Shown here in pieces: positions 11,242 to 20,779 of a stretch of 64,000 bases of DNA. The translations under genes were made by a program, and so were the position numbers. The stretch lies in NCBI RefSeq assembly GCF_017315725.1, contig NZ_JAFLRG010000001.1, positions 2,170,001-2,234,000 on the forward strand, in the 5' to 3' direction. Each line of letters begins with the position of its first letter. Within the stretch, counting starts at the first letter, position 1. This DNA is from Trinickia acidisoli. GTDB taxonomy: Bacteria; Pseudomonadota; Gammaproteobacteria; Burkholderiales; Burkholderiaceae. The notes under the pieces were generated by a model. The model saw only the letters and a program-made list of their open reading frames with translations, did not search any database and was not told the DNA's origin.

Positions 11242-11667
11242 TCAGCGCGAGTAGACGTTGATTTCGGGAAAGAAGAACGCGATTTCGACAGCGGCCGTTT
11301 CCGCCGCGTCGGAACCGTGCACGGCGTTCGCGTCGATGCTGTCGGCGAAATCGGCGCGGATCGTGCCCTTGTCGGCCTTCTTCGGATCGGTCGCACCCAT
11401 CAGATCACGGTTCTTCAGAATGGCGCTCTCGCCCTCGAGCGCTTGCACCATCACCGGGCCCGAGATCATGAATTCAACGAGATCCTTGAAGAACGGGCGG
11501 GCAGCGTGCACGGCATAGAACTTCTCCGCATCTGCGCGCGAGAGCTGAGCCATACGCGCGGCGATGATCTTCAGACCCGCGTTTTCGAAGCGGCTGTAGA
11601 TCTGGCCAATCACGTTCTTCGCCACTGCATCGGGCTTGATAATCGACAAGGTACGCTCGATCGCCAT
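11242..11667 (-). CDS. ndk: Nucleoside diphosphate kinase
   Basis: Transfers phosphate from ATP to nucleoside diphosphates through a phospho-histidine. 141 residues, starting [15 protein letters not shown], with the active-site segment NAVHGSDA (His about 117). The length and all conserved blocks are normal. It is the first gene of the run ndk-rlmN-rodZ-ispG-hisS and is divergent from the BAX-inhibitor-like gene. A good extended -10 promoter lies about 47 nt upstream. Confidence 0.97.
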   Translation of the reverse strand: MAIERTLSIIKPDAVAKNVIGQIYSRFENAGLKIIAARMAQLSRADAEKFYAVHAARPFFKDLVEFMISGPVMVQALEGESAILKNRDLMGATDPKKADKGTIRADFADSIDANAVHGSDAAETAAVEIAFFFPEINVYSR

Positions 11668-11713
11668 AAAAACTCCAAAAAATTAAGGGGTTACGAATTC
11701 TAACGAATCTGCA

Positions 11714-11722
11714 ATTGTAGCA
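11714..11722 (-). promoter_or_regulatory. Extended -10 promoter of ndk
   Basis: TGC-TACAAT on the minus strand (-10 at 11714-11719), predicting a start near 11707 and a ~40-nt leader. The -35 is weak, as expected for extended -10 promoters. A TATGAT hexamer on the opposite strand (11733-11738) could be the divergent promoter, so the two may overlap. Confidence 0.5.
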
Positions 11723-11900
11723 TGTTCCAGTGTATGATTGCGATCGATCCCTGACTCGGGCGAAAGTTCGTTCGAAATGTCCAGAGGGGCTTGAAACTCG
11801 CGCTCGCAGGACCGATCTTAGAAACAGGTGCGCTAACGCGCGGCATGCCGCCGGCGCCGGCAAAACCCGGTTCGAGTGCGTTTTTACGCAAGGAGAAAGC

Positions 11901-12602
11901 ATGAACGACTATCCGTACAACGTCGCCCGCGGCGGTACCGTCGGCTCGGCGGCCATCCGCAACCGGGTGCTACGGAACACATACTGGCTGCTTGCGCTGT
12001 CGATGGTGCCGACGGTCATCGGCGCCTGGCTCGGCGTCGTAAGCGGTTTTTCGCTATTCGCGGCGACGAGCCCGATGATGAGCATGCTCGCCTTTTTCGC
12101 GATCGCGTTCGGCTTCATGTTCGCCATCGAGCGCACGAAGGAAAGCGGGCTGGGCGTGGTCTTCCTGCTGGGCTTCACGTTCTTCATGGGCCTGATGCTC
12201 TCGCGTCTGCTGACGATGATCCTGCATTTCTCGAACGGCCCATCGTTGATCATGCTCGCGTTCGGCGGCACGGCCGTCATTTTCGCGGCGATGGCCTCGA
12301 TCGCCACGGTCAGCAAGCGGGATTTCTCGGGCCTCGGCCAGTGGCTGTTCATGGGCGTGATCGTCATCCTGCTCGCGATGGTCGCGAACATGTTCCTGCA
12401 TCTGCCGGCGCTGATGCTGACGGTCTCGGTGCTCGCGATCGTCATTTTCTCGGGCTTCATGCTGTTCGACGTACAGCGCGTCGTCAACGGCGGCGAGACG
12501 AATTACATTACGGCCACGCTCGCGATCTATCTCGATCTGTACAACGTGTTCGTCAACTTGCTGGCTCTGCTCGGCATTTTCGGCGGCAACAACCGCAACT
12601 GA
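11901..12602 (+). CDS. BAX inhibitor-1/YccA family membrane protein
   Basis: Multi-pass inner-membrane protein of the BI-1/TMBIM family; E. coli YccA binds FtsH and slows its action on SecY. 233 residues with about seven hydrophobic segments and the family C-terminus (SGFMLFDVQRVVNGGETNYITATLAIYLDLYNVFVNLLALLGIFGG). The ATG at 11901 follows a clear AGGAG (11891-11895). It is monocistronic and ends at a strong terminator. The substrate or partner in this organism is unknown; the FtsH link would fit the nearby hflK by theme only. Confidence 0.9.
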   Translation: MNDYPYNVARGGTVGSAAIRNRVLRNTYWLLALSMVPTVIGAWLGVVSGFSLFAATSPMMSMLAFFAIAFGFMFAIERTKESGLGVVFLLGFTFFMGLMLSRLLTMILHFSNGPSLIMLAFGGTAVIFAAMASIATVSKRDFSGLGQWLFMGVIVILLAMVANMFLHLPALMLTVSVLAIVIFSGFMLFDVQRVVNGGETNYITATLAIYLDLYNVFVNLLALLGIFGGNNRN

Positions 12603-12673
12603 TCGCGCGAGGGCGATTGCGCCCTTGCCCGCCTCGGTCGACGAGCACAGTCTCGTGAGCCCAGAGACAAAAG

Positions 12674-12710
12674 AAGCCCCCATGGCGCGTGCGCCAAATG
12701 GGGGCTTTTT
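12674..12710 (+). terminator. Rho-independent terminator (bidirectional)
   Basis: Stem arms 12674-12683 and 12698-12707 (AAGCCCCCAT / ATGGGGGCTT), with an inner GGCGC/GCGCC stem and a T-run to 12710. It ends the BI-1 gene. On the minus strand the flanking T-rich sequence would also stop transcription from rlmD, whose stop is about 34 nt away. Confidence 0.88.
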
Positions 12711-12743
12711 CTTGCCCGGCACGCCGGCTGGGCAGGATCCGGG

Positions 12744-14147
12744 TCAGTCGCGCTCGAACAGCGCGATCGACTCCACATGCGACGTATGCGGGAACATATT
12801 GACGACGCCGGCACCCTTCAGTCGATAGCCGGCTTCATGCACGAGCAACCCCGCGTCGCGCGCCAGCGTGGCCGGATTGCACGACACGTAGACGATGCGC
12901 CCCGGCAGCGATCCTTCCCCGCTTTGTGCGATCTCCGCAAGCGCCTTCGACACGGCGAGCGCGCCTTCGCGCGGCGGATCGACCAGGAATTTGTCGAACG
13001 AGCCGAGCGCGCGCAAGTCATCGGCCGTCACGTCGAACAGGTTCCGGCACGCGAAAGACGTATGGCGATCGACACCATTGACCTTCGCATTGGCCAGTGC
13101 GCGCGTCGTCAGCGCTTCGCTGCCTTCGATCCCGACCACCTCATGGGCAAGGCGCGCGAGCGGCAGTGTGAAGTTGCCTAGGCCGCAGAAGAGGTCGAGC
13201 ACACGATCGGTGCGCTTAGGTGCGAGTAGCCGCAACGCGCGGCCGACGAGAACGCGGTTGATCGCGTGGTTGACCTGCGTGAAATCGGTCGGCTTGAACG
13301 GCATGCGAATGCCGAACTCGGGCAACGTGTAGTCGAGCTCGATGTCGAGCGGGTAGAACGGCACCGCCGTGTCCGGCCCTTTCGGCTGAACCCAGAACTG
13401 CACGCTGTGCTCGTCGGCAAACGCGCGCACGTGCGCTTCATCATCGAGCGTCATCGGTTCGAGCACGCGTAGCACGAGCGCCGTCACGCTCGAACCGACC
13501 GCGAGTTCGATCTGCGGCAAGCGGTCGCGAATCGACAGGCTTTCGACGAGCCGCCGCAGCGGCACGAGCATCGCCGACACATGCGGCGGCAACACCTCGC
13601 AGCTCGTCATGTCGGCCACGTAGCTGCTCTTTTTCTCATGGAAGCCGACTAGGACGCCGCCCTTTTTGGCGACATGGCGGACGGTCAGCCGCGCGCGATA
13701 GCGGTATCCCCACGACGGCCCGTGGATCGGCCGAAACACGGTTTCCGGCCGAACTTTCGATAGGTGCCAGAGGCTGTCCTCCAACACACGCTGCTTGATC
13801 GCCACCTGCGCGCGCTCGTCGAGATGCTGCATCGAGCACCCGCCGCAGACGCCGAAAAACTGGCATTGCGGCGTCGTGCGCATGACGCTTGCTCGCAGGA
13901 CGTCGACGACCTGCGCCTGCTCGAAGCTCGCCTTCTTGCGATAGCTCGAATACGTGACGCGCTCCCCGGGCAACGCGCCTTCGACAAAAATGACCTTGCC
14001 GGGCTCGCCGTTCTCGGTCGTCAAGCGCCCCACACCGCGCGCGTCCATATCGAGCGAATCGATCTCGATAATGGGGGCCGGGACGGGTTCTGCGGACGGC
14101 GCGCTGCCTTGGCTTCGGCGCGCGATACTACGAGGAAATTCGGACAC
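12744..14147 (-). CDS. rlmD: 23S rRNA (uracil-1939-C5)-methyltransferase RlmD
   Basis: SAM-dependent methyltransferase making m5U1939 in 23S rRNA. An N-terminal TRAM domain ([16 protein letters not shown]...) is followed by the iron-sulfur Cys cluster ([10 protein letters not shown] plus a later Cys in DMTSCEVL). Next are the SAM-binding [15 protein letters not shown] and the catalytic Cys in [14 protein letters not shown] chose the GTG at 14145-14147 (VSEFPRS...), with AGGAAA 8 nt upstream. Longer frames would overlap the divergent nuclease gene and lack family similarity. 467 residues. Confidence 0.93.
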   Translation of the reverse strand: MSEFPRSIARRSQGSAPSAEPVPAPIIEIDSLDMDARGVGRLTTENGEPGKVIFVEGALPGERVTYSSYRKKASFEQAQVVDVLRASVMRTTPQCQFFGVCGGCSMQHLDERAQVAIKQRVLEDSLWHLSKVRPETVFRPIHGPSWGYRYRARLTVRHVAKKGGVLVGFHEKKSSYVADMTSCEVLPPHVSAMLVPLRRLVESLSIRDRLPQIELAVGSSVTALVLRVLEPMTLDDEAHVRAFADEHSVQFWVQPKGPDTAVPFYPLDIELDYTLPEFGIRMPFKPTDFTQVNHAINRVLVGRALRLLAPKRTDRVLDLFCGLGNFTLPLARLAHEVVGIEGSEALTTRALANAKVNGVDRHTSFACRNLFDVTADDLRALGSFDKFLVDPPREGALAVSKALAEIAQSGEGSLPGRIVYVSCNPATLARDAGLLVHEAGYRLKGAGVVNMFPHTSHVESIALFERD

Positions 14148-14220
14148 CTGCGGTTTCCTGACGTACGTGGGACGAAAGGCGAGATTGTAGACGAACGGCG
14201 GTATCGGACGGGGAGCGATC

Positions 14221-15075
14221 GTGAAGCTCGTGAGTTGGAATGTGCAATGGGGGCGCGACGCCGGCGGGCGCGTCGATCTCGGTCGGACCTTAGCCGAGGC
14301 CAAGCGGCTTGCCGATTTCGACGTGCTCTGCATGCAGGAAATCACGCGCGGGTTCGGCGCTCTGCCAGGCGGGCCGGGCCCCGATCAGTTCGCGCAGATC
14401 GCGCAGGCGCTACCGGGATATACGGTGCTCGAAGCCGTCGGCGCCGATCTGCCGTCGCTCGACGGCTCGCCTCGCCGCCGCCAGTTCGGCAACGCGATTG
14501 CCACGCGCCTGCCGGTTGCCCAGGTGATCCGCCATGCGCTGCCCTGGCCGGCCGACGCAGCCGCGCCGTCGATGCAGCGCGTCGCGCTCGAGGCGGTCGT
14601 CGAGACGCGCAGCGACCGGCTGCGCGTCATCGTCACTCATCTCGAATTCTATTCACTGAAGCAGCGCCTTGCGCAGGTCGCCGAGTTGCGACGCTTGCAC
14701 CAGGAAGCCGCCGACCACGCCGCACACCCGGCGCCGGGCGAGAACACCACCGGCCCGTTCGCCGCGACGTCACGCCCTGTCAGCGCGATCGTCTGCGGAG
14801 ACTTCAACAGCGAGTTTGGTTCGCAAGCCTATCGATCTTTCGTCGCGCCATTGGCGGGCGCTCCCGGTTTCATCGACGCGTGGACGACGTTGCACCCGAA
14901 CGCCGCGCCACCGCCGACGGCCGGCGTCTACGACACCGCGCAATGGACTTCGGGACCGGTCACCTGCGACTTCGTGTTCGTCACGGAAGATCTGCGCGGG
15001 CGGCTGCGAAGCTGCGAAATCGACGGCGCGACGCAGGCTTCCGATCATCAACCGATCGTGCTCGAACTCGACTGA
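14221..15075 (+). CDS. Endonuclease/exonuclease/phosphatase (EEP) family protein
   Basis: Member of the EEP metal-dependent phosphodiesterase superfamily (exonuclease III/DNase I-like). The family residues are visible in order: SWNVQWG near the N-terminus, MQEITRG (catalytic Glu), GDFNSEFGS, and [10 protein letters not shown] at the end. 284 residues, with no signal peptide, so probably cytoplasmic. The start is GTG at 14221 (VKLVSWN). It is divergent from rlmD with a 73-nt gap. The substrate (DNA, inositol phosphate or other) cannot be told from sequence. Confidence 0.85.
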   Translation: MKLVSWNVQWGRDAGGRVDLGRTLAEAKRLADFDVLCMQEITRGFGALPGGPGPDQFAQIAQALPGYTVLEAVGADLPSLDGSPRRRQFGNAIATRLPVAQVIRHALPWPADAAAPSMQRVALEAVVETRSDRLRVIVTHLEFYSLKQRLAQVAELRRLHQEAADHAAHPAPGENTTGPFAATSRPVSAIVCGDFNSEFGSQAYRSFVAPLAGAPGFIDAWTTLHPNAAPPPTAGVYDTAQWTSGPVTCDFVFVTEDLRGRLRSCEIDGATQASDHQPIVLELD

Positions 15076-15122
15076 ATCGACTGAATATCCGCCACGTCTC
15101 CGAGCGAAATATTGAAACGTTT

Positions 15123-15926
15123 TCAGCGCGGCAGAGTACCGGTAATGGCCGGCTCCGTGAAGGCGGCGAGATATTCGGCCCAATGCGCGGCCGGCTCTTG
15201 CGCGAGCGAATCCTTGACGAACGTGATTTCATCCGCGTACTCGTCCGCCGAAAAAGCGCCCCGCATAAGTTGGAACCGGCAGTAGAGCAAGTAGGTGTTG
15301 ACGACGTCCGTTTCGCAATAGTTGCGAATCTCGTCGATGCGGCCTTCGCGAAAGGCAGTCCAGACCTGGCCGCCGTCCATCCCGAGCTTGCCCGGGAATC
15401 CGCATAGTTTGGCGAGCGCATCGAGCGGCGCATTGGCACGCGCCTGATACATGGCGAGAACGTCCATCAGGTCGGTGTGGCGCGAATGATACCGGCTGAT
15501 GTAGTTGTTCCACTTGAAGTCGCGATCGTCCTCGCCCAAATCCCAATAGCGCGCGGCGGAGATGCCGTGCACGAGTGCGCGGTAGTGCAGGACGGGCAAA
15601 TCGAACCCGCCGCCGTTCCACGAGACGAGTTGCGGCGTGTACTTTTCGATCACACGGTAAAACGATTGGATCAGCACCGCTTCGCCGTCCTCGACGGTGC
15701 CGAGCGAGCGCACGCGCAATCCCGAGCGATCGCGGAACACGCACGAGATCGCGGCGATGCGTTGCAGATGGTGCGGCAGAAAATCGCCGCCTGTTTTTTC
15801 TCGGCGCGCGGCGAATGCATGGTCGGCCACTTCGGCATCGCTCATCGAATCGGGCAAATCGTCGAGACGGCGAATGCCGGCGACATCGGGAATCGTCTCG
15901 ATGTCGAAAACGAGAATCGGAGTCAT
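15123..15926 (-). CDS. Predicted 3'-5' exonuclease, PolB-like DEDDy type
   Basis: Stand-alone exonuclease domain of the PolB_3_5_exo type. The acidic residues are visible: VFDIETIPD (Asp, Glu, near the N-terminus), SWNGGGFDLPVL (Asp) and YCETDVVNTYLLY (Tyr, Asp). 267 residues. Its ATG directly abuts the rpoS stop codon (TAG then ATG, no spacer), so it is very likely translated with rpoS and may be a stationary-phase gene. Function in repair or RNA/DNA trimming is inferred from the fold only. Confidence 0.88.
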   Translation of the reverse strand: MTPILVFDIETIPDVAGIRRLDDLPDSMSDAEVADHAFAARREKTGGDFLPHHLQRIAAISCVFRDRSGLRVRSLGTVEDGEAVLIQSFYRVIEKYTPQLVSWNGGGFDLPVLHYRALVHGISAARYWDLGEDDRDFKWNNYISRYHSRHTDLMDVLAMYQARANAPLDALAKLCGFPGKLGMDGGQVWTAFREGRIDEIRNYCETDVVNTYLLYCRFQLMRGAFSADEYADEITFVKDSLAQEPAAHWAEYLAAFTEPAITGTLPR

Positions 15927-17024
15927 CTATAGAACCGCGTCCTTGCGCACGCCGTTGGACGCGAAAAAGCGTTTCAAGCGCACGAGCGCTTCTTGTTGGA
16001 TCTGCCTCACCCGCTCGCGCGTCAAGCCCATCTCATCGGCCAGTTCCTCGAGTGTCGCCGGTTCGATGTGATTGAGCCCGAAGCGGCGCTCGATGACGTG
16101 CCGGTGCTTGTCGGACAACCGAGAAAGCCAAGCGCGTGTAAGTGTTTCCAGTTCGCGGTGCTGCACCTCCGCGTCGGGCGACTGGCTTTGATCGTCGGAC
16201 AGCAAATCGAGCAGGCTGCTTGCCGGGTCGAGGTCGAGCGGTGCATCGAGCGACGCCGTATGTTCGTTCAGCGCGAGGATGTCGGTGACTTCGTCCGTCG
16301 TCTTGCCCGTCAGGTAGGCGATATCGTCGATGCTCGCGTCGCGCCGCTCGACAGCCTCGCCCGAATTCATCGAATTCTTTTCCAGGTGCCGCTTCGCACG
16401 CAGCACCTGATTGAGCTCGCGAATCACGTGCACGGGTAGTCGAACCGTGCGCGCCTGATTCATGATCGCGCGCTCGATGCTCTGACGTATCCACCAGGTC
16501 GCGTAGGTCGAAAAACGAAAACCGCGCGTCGGGTCGAACTTCTCGATCGCGTGCATCAGGCCGAGATTGCCTTCTTCGATCAAATCGAGCAGCGGCACCC
16601 CGCGATTCAGATAGCCCTTCGCGATACTGACGACGAGCCGCAGGTTGCGCTCGATCATCACCTGCCTCGCCTCGAACTCTCCCGCCTTGGCGAGCCTCGA
16701 ATAGCGCTGCTCCTCCTCGACCGTCAACAACGGCTTCACGCTGATGCGGTTCAGGTAGTGCTGAATCGTATCGGCCGTCAACTCGGCCTGCAAAAGCGCC
16801 CGGAAGTCATCCGGATCGGGCCCAGGCTCCCTGGATTCCTCGCGCCCTTCGCCGCCCTCTTCGGCCTCCGCCGACGCCGCGTCAGGCTCGAGCTCGGCCT
16901 CCGACTCGGCAGGATCGTCCTCGGGCTCGTTCTTCGAAGCGCCGACGTCCTGCACCATGTCGTGCGTCACGCGGTTGGGCGTGTCCGTTTCGGCTTGCTG
17001 CTTGCGGCGCTTCGATGTCGGCAT
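15927..17024 (-). CDS. rpoS: RNA polymerase sigma factor RpoS
   Basis: Stationary-phase/general stress sigma factor. 365 residues. An acidic, Glu/Asp-rich N-terminal extension (about 25-75) precedes region 1.2, region 2 (DLIEEGNLGLMHAIEKFDPTRGF... STYATWWIRQSIERA), region 3 and region 4 (LTRERVRQIQQEALVRLKRF). It starts 11 nt after nlpD. Known rpoS genes are also driven from a promoter inside nlpD; I did not identify one. The stop codon abuts the next gene's ATG. Confidence 0.96.
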   Translation of the reverse strand: MPTSKRRKQQAETDTPNRVTHDMVQDVGASKNEPEDDPAESEAELEPDAASAEAEEGGEGREESREPGPDPDDFRALLQAELTADTIQHYLNRISVKPLLTVEEEQRYSRLAKAGEFEARQVMIERNLRLVVSIAKGYLNRGVPLLDLIEEGNLGLMHAIEKFDPTRGFRFSTYATWWIRQSIERAIMNQARTVRLPVHVIRELNQVLRAKRHLEKNSMNSGEAVERRDASIDDIAYLTGKTTDEVTDILALNEHTASLDAPLDLDPASSLLDLLSDDQSQSPDAEVQHRELETLTRAWLSRLSDKHRHVIERRFGLNHIEPATLEELADEMGLTRERVRQIQQEALVRLKRFFASNGVRKDAVL

Positions 17025-17035
17025 GGTCGTATCGC

Positions 17036-17998
17036 TTATTGCGGCGGCAAGTATTTCATCGGATCGACAGGTTTGCCCTGCCGGCGGATCTCAAAATGCA
17101 GCATCACGCGGTCGGAATCGCTGTTGCCCATCTCGGCGATCTCCTGCCCCTTCGCTACCGCGTCCCCCTCTTTTACCATCAAAGTGCGGTTGTGTGCATA
17201 GGCGGTGAGATACGTCGCATTGTGTTTGATGATAATGAGATTGCCGTAGCCGCGCAGCCCATTTCCTGCGTAGACGACACGCCCGGACGCGGCGGCTTTC
17301 ACCGGCTCGCCCGCGGTCCCGCCAATGTTGACGCCTTTGTTGCTGTTGTCGTCGAACGTGTTGAGAACCGGCCCGCGCACCGGCCACGCAAATGCGACGC
17401 TACCGTCGGCCATGGGCGTGCTGGCCACCGCCCCCGCAGCCGGTTGCGGCGGAATCGTCGTTGCCGTCGACCCCGGGCCTGCGCCGTAGATCGGCGGCAC
17501 CGACGCATTCGCAGTCGGCGTGCCCGGTGCGCCGGCCGCCGTCGACGACGCAAGCGGCGCACCTTGCACGGCGCCGCCGGCGGTTACGGGCGCGGTCGCA
17601 ACCCCAGGCGTTACCGCAGCCGCGCTCGCGCCGGGCGGCACCACGCGCAGCAGTTGATCGACTTCGATTTGGTTCGGATTCGCGAGATTGTTCCACGCGG
17701 CGATGTCGCGATAGTTCTGACCGTTTTCCAACGCGACGCGATAGAGCGTATCGCCGGGCTTTACTCGGTAGTATCCGGGAGGCGGCGGCCCGAGCGGCAC
17801 GGCCGGCTGCGGGGCGGCCTGCGCGAGCGCGGGCTCGGCGCTCGTCGACAGCGTGCTCGAACGGTCGACGACAGGCGCCTGATCGAGCCGCGTCGCGCAC
17901 GCGGCGAGCGTAGTGAGGGCAAGCGCACAGACGACGCGCTGAGCGGCGGTCAACCGAGCCTGTTCGTTGTTGGTTTGCATCGCGCGCAACGTAAACAT
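17036..17998 (-). CDS. nlpD: NlpD-like lipoprotein, LysM + degenerate LytM (M23) domain
   Basis: Outer-membrane lipoprotein activating peptidoglycan amidases during division in the E. coli model. Signal peptide with lipobox LAAC, LysM domain (YYRVKPGDTLYRVALENG..., peptidoglycan binding), an Ala/Pro/Val-rich linker, and a C-terminal M23-type domain. The first metal-ligand motif reads GVNIGG rather than HxGxD, so the domain is degenerate, as in E. coli NlpD. Start options: ATG at 17998 (chosen), a TTG at 18007 overlapping the pcm stop, or ATG at 17980. It lies in the conserved surE-pcm-nlpD-rpoS order. Confidence 0.9.
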   Translation of the reverse strand: MFTLRAMQTNNEQARLTAAQRVVCALALTTLAACATRLDQAPVVDRSSTLSTSAEPALAQAAPQPAVPLGPPPPGYYRVKPGDTLYRVALENGQNYRDIAAWNNLANPNQIEVDQLLRVVPPGASAAAVTPGVATAPVTAGGAVQGAPLASSTAAGAPGTPTANASVPPIYGAGPGSTATTIPPQPAAGAVASTPMADGSVAFAWPVRGPVLNTFDDNSNKGVNIGGTAGEPVKAAASGRVVYAGNGLRGYGNLIIIKHNATYLTAYAHNRTLMVKEGDAVAKGQEIAEMGNSDSDRVMLHFEIRRQGKPVDPMKYLPPQ

Positions 17999-18003
17999 CG
18001 GTG

Positions 18004-18846
18004 TCAAATCACTCCGGTTTTTAAAGGGACAAAGAAAACGCGATCAAGGCGTGACTCCCGCCACTGGCTTGGCGCGACGCGCTCGACGAGCGTCAGGACC
18101 TGAGCCTGCTCACTCTGCGAACCCACCGGCGCAACGAGCCTGCCACCTACGGCCAACTGTTCGAGCAGTGCGTGCGGCACATCCAGCCCCGCCGCCGCGA
18201 TCACGATCGCATCGAATGGGCCGGCGGCGGGCAAGCCCACGCGGCCGTCGCCGTAATGCAATCGAATGTTCGGCACGCGCAACGGCCTCAAATTGAGCTT
18301 GGCGCGTTCGTAAAGCGGCTTGATCCTTTCGATCGAATAGACATCGCGCGCGATGCGACTCAGCACCGCCGCTTGATACCCGCAACCCGTGCCGATCTCG
18401 AGCACGCGCTCGACGGTCCGGCCCGCGGCAGCCAGCTCGAGCATGCGAGCGACGACCGACGGCTTCGAAATCGTCTGGTGATGGCCGATCGGCAGCGCCG
18501 CATCTTCGTACGCCTGCGCCGCCAGGCCCGGGTCGACGAACATGTGGCGCGGAACCGCAGCCATCGCGTCGAGCACCCGAGCATCGGCGATGCCGTTTCC
18601 TCGCAGGCGTTCGACCATCCGCTCGCGCACCCGTTCCGAGGTCAGCGCAAGCGCGCTCGTCAGCGGGACGTTGGGCGCGCCCATTTTGTCGGCGGCATGC
18701 GACGCGTGCGTGTCAATTCGGCGCGCAGCGAGCGGTTCCCGCGAGCGAACGCGCTCGTCCGGGCGCGCTCGTGCCTGCTCGCCGCGCGGCTTGCGCTCGA
18801 GATCGGCGAGCCCGAGCGGAAAACGCTTCGCGCGCTCGCTCGTCAT
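18004..18846 (-). CDS. pcm: Protein-L-isoaspartate O-methyltransferase
   Basis: Repairs isoaspartyl residues in aged proteins by SAM-dependent methylation. The core is clear: [25 protein letters not shown] and the SAM motif [16 protein letters not shown]. At 280 residues it is about 70 longer than E. coli Pcm (208); the extra N-terminus is basic and low in similarity ([22 protein letters not shown]...). The ATG at 18844-18846 overlaps the surE stop (ATGA), so it is coupled to surE. A shorter start near [10 protein letters not shown] is possible. Confidence 0.92.
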   Translation of the reverse strand: MTSERAKRFPLGLADLERKPRGEQARARPDERVRSREPLAARRIDTHASHAADKMGAPNVPLTSALALTSERVRERMVERLRGNGIADARVLDAMAAVPRHMFVDPGLAAQAYEDAALPIGHHQTISKPSVVARMLELAAAGRTVERVLEIGTGCGYQAAVLSRIARDVYSIERIKPLYERAKLNLRPLRVPNIRLHYGDGRVGLPAAGPFDAIVIAAAGLDVPHALLEQLAVGGRLVAPVGSQSEQAQVLTLVERVAPSQWRESRLDRVFFVPLKTGVI

Positions 18847-19601
18847 GAATCGCGACGCCCGGCGTGAGCCCACTCGCGCGTGGCCGTCATCATCTGCGTA
18901 TGGGTGAGATCGAGCTGTAGCGGCGTGATCGATACACGCCCGTGTGCCAGGGCATGAAAATCGGTGCCTTCGCTTGCGTCGAGCGCCGCGCCCGACGGCC
19001 CGATCCAGTAGATCGGCTCGCCGCGCGGATTGGTTTGGCGAATGACGGGCTGGGACGGGTGTCGCTTGCCCAAGCGCGTCACCTCCCACTCGCCGAGTTC
19101 ATCGTACGGCAGGTTCGGGATGTTGACGTTCAGAAGCGGATGCGACGGCAGCGGGTGGGACAGAAAATGGCGAACGATGTCGGCCGCGACGCGCGCCGCG
19201 TCGTCCAGATGAACCCAGTCCTTTTCGACAAGTGAGAACGCGATCGCCGGCACGCCGAACATGACGCCTTCGGTGGCAGCCGCGACCGTGCCCGAATAGA
19301 GCGTGTCCTCGCCAACGTTTTGGCCGTTGTTGATGCCTGAGACGACGAGGTCGGGTATGTGATCGAGCATGCCCGTCAACGCGATGTGGACGGAATCGGT
19401 CGGCGTGCCGTTCACGTAGTAAAAGCCGCTCGCCGATCGCCAAACCGAGAGCGGCCGCGAAAGCGTCAACGAATTGGATGCGCCGCTGCAGTTTTGCTCC
19501 GGCGCCATCACCGTCACGTCGCCGAGCGGCTTGAGCGCGTGATAGAGCGCCTCGATTCCGGGCGCGAGATAACCGTCGTCGTTGCTCAGTAGGATTCGCA
19601 T
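18843..19601 (-). CDS. surE: 5'/3'-nucleotidase SurE
   Basis: Metal-dependent nucleotidase/exopolyphosphatase linked to stationary-phase survival. 252 residues. It begins [16 protein letters not shown] with the metal-binding NDD, then has ASNSLT (metal Ser) and [25 protein letters not shown] (Asn ligand). It is the first gene of surE-pcm-nlpD-rpoS-exonuclease and overlaps pcm by four bases. It is divergent from the quinone oxidoreductase gene. Confidence 0.96.
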   Translation of the reverse strand: MRILLSNDDGYLAPGIEALYHALKPLGDVTVMAPEQNCSGASNSLTLSRPLSVWRSASGFYYVNGTPTDSVHIALTGMLDHIPDLVVSGINNGQNVGEDTLYSGTVAAATEGVMFGVPAIAFSLVEKDWVHLDDAARVAADIVRHFLSHPLPSHPLLNVNIPNLPYDELGEWEVTRLGKRHPSQPVIRQTNPRGEPIYWIGPSGAALDASEGTDFHALAHGRVSITPLQLDLTHTQMMTATREWAHAGRRDS

Positions 19602-19737
19602 CCGCCGATTGTAACCGAGGACCGGGCGCGCCTGAACGGTCGGGCGACTGCCGGCGCATCGAATCGTTCCGCGCCAAGAAAAGGCACGATCGTTCGACTT
19701 GATCTACACTGCGTCGTTGCCCTGCGAGAACACGCTT

Positions 19738-20712
19738 ATGCGCGCCATTCGATGCCACCATTACGGACCGCCTGACACGCTCACGGTCGAAACGCTGCCC
19801 GATCTTCAACCCGGGCCCGGAGAAGTCGTCGTCGACGTCAAAGCCGCCAGCGTCAATTTCCCGGACGTGCTCGTCATCGAGAACAAATACCAGTTCAAGC
19901 CACCGCTCCCGTTCACGCCGGGTTCGGAAGTCGCGGGGCTCGTCCGCGCCGTGGGCGCGGGCGTTTCTAACGTCCGCGTGGGCATGCGCGTGGCGGCCTT
20001 CACGCGCGTCGGCGGCTTCGCTGAACAGGCGCTCGCGCCCGCCGACGCATGCATGCCGCTGCCGGACGATGCCGACTTCGCCACCGCAGCCGCGTTCACG
20101 CTCGCTTATGGGACGTCGCATCACGCCGTGATCGACCGCGGCGCGCTGCGCGCCGGCGAAACGATGCTCGTGCTCGGCGCGGCCGGCGGCGTCGGGTTGG
20201 CCGCCGTCGAGATCGGCAAGGCGATTGGGGCACGCGTCATCGCGGCCGCTTCCAGCGACGAAAAGCTCGCCGCCGCGCGCGAGCACGGGGCGGATGCGAC
20301 GATACGCTACGACAGCGAGGACCTGCGCGAGCGTGTGGCCGCGCTCACCGACGGGCGCGGCCCCGACGTCGTCTATGACCCCGTGGGCGGCGCGTTCGCG
20401 GAGCCTGCTTTCCGCAGCATCGGCTGGCGCGGACGATATCTCGTCGTCGGCTTCGCGGCTGGAGAGATTCCGAAGCTGCCTTTGAATCTCGCCTTGCTCA
20501 AGGGAGCGAGCATCGTCGGTGTCTTTTGGGGGGAGTTCGCCAAACGCGAGCCGCAGCACAACGCGCAAGCGTTCGCGGAGCTTGCGCGCTGGCTGCGAGA
20601 AGGCAAGCTGCGCCCGCTCATCAGCGCGCGCTATCGGCTCGAAGATACGCCGCTCGCGCTGATCGACATGGCGCAGCGGCGCGTGACGGGCAAGATCGTC
20701 ATCACGCCGTGA
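19738..20712 (+). CDS. NADPH:quinone oxidoreductase family protein (zinc-free MDR)
   Basis: Medium-chain dehydrogenase/reductase of the quinone oxidoreductase group. GroES-like N-terminal half (PGPGEVVVDVKAASVNFPDVL, PFTPGSEVAG) and Rossmann half with LVLGAAGGVGLAAVEIGKAIGARVIAAASS. No zinc-binding Cys cluster is seen, in keeping with QOR. 324 residues from the ATG at 19738. Likely cytosolic and NADPH-dependent; the acceptor is unknown. A TACACT hexamer (19705-19710) could be the -10. Confidence 0.88.
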   Translation: MRAIRCHHYGPPDTLTVETLPDLQPGPGEVVVDVKAASVNFPDVLVIENKYQFKPPLPFTPGSEVAGLVRAVGAGVSNVRVGMRVAAFTRVGGFAEQALAPADACMPLPDDADFATAAAFTLAYGTSHHAVIDRGALRAGETMLVLGAAGGVGLAAVEIGKAIGARVIAAASSDEKLAAAREHGADATIRYDSEDLRERVAALTDGRGPDVVYDPVGGAFAEPAFRSIGWRGRYLVVGFAAGEIPKLPLNLALLKGASIVGVFWGEFAKREPQHNAQAFAELARWLREGKLRPLISARYRLEDTPLALIDMAQRRVTGKIVITP

Positions 20713-20779
20713 CGATTCACGCGGATTCGCTCGCATCCACGTGCATGCACGTACGCGCCCGGCGAAAACCAGCGCGAAA

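Noticed and set aside
12744..14345. Longer rlmD start about 66 codons upstream
   Set aside because: The extra residues lack similarity and overlap the divergent EEP-family gene; the GTG with AGGAAA upstream fits better.
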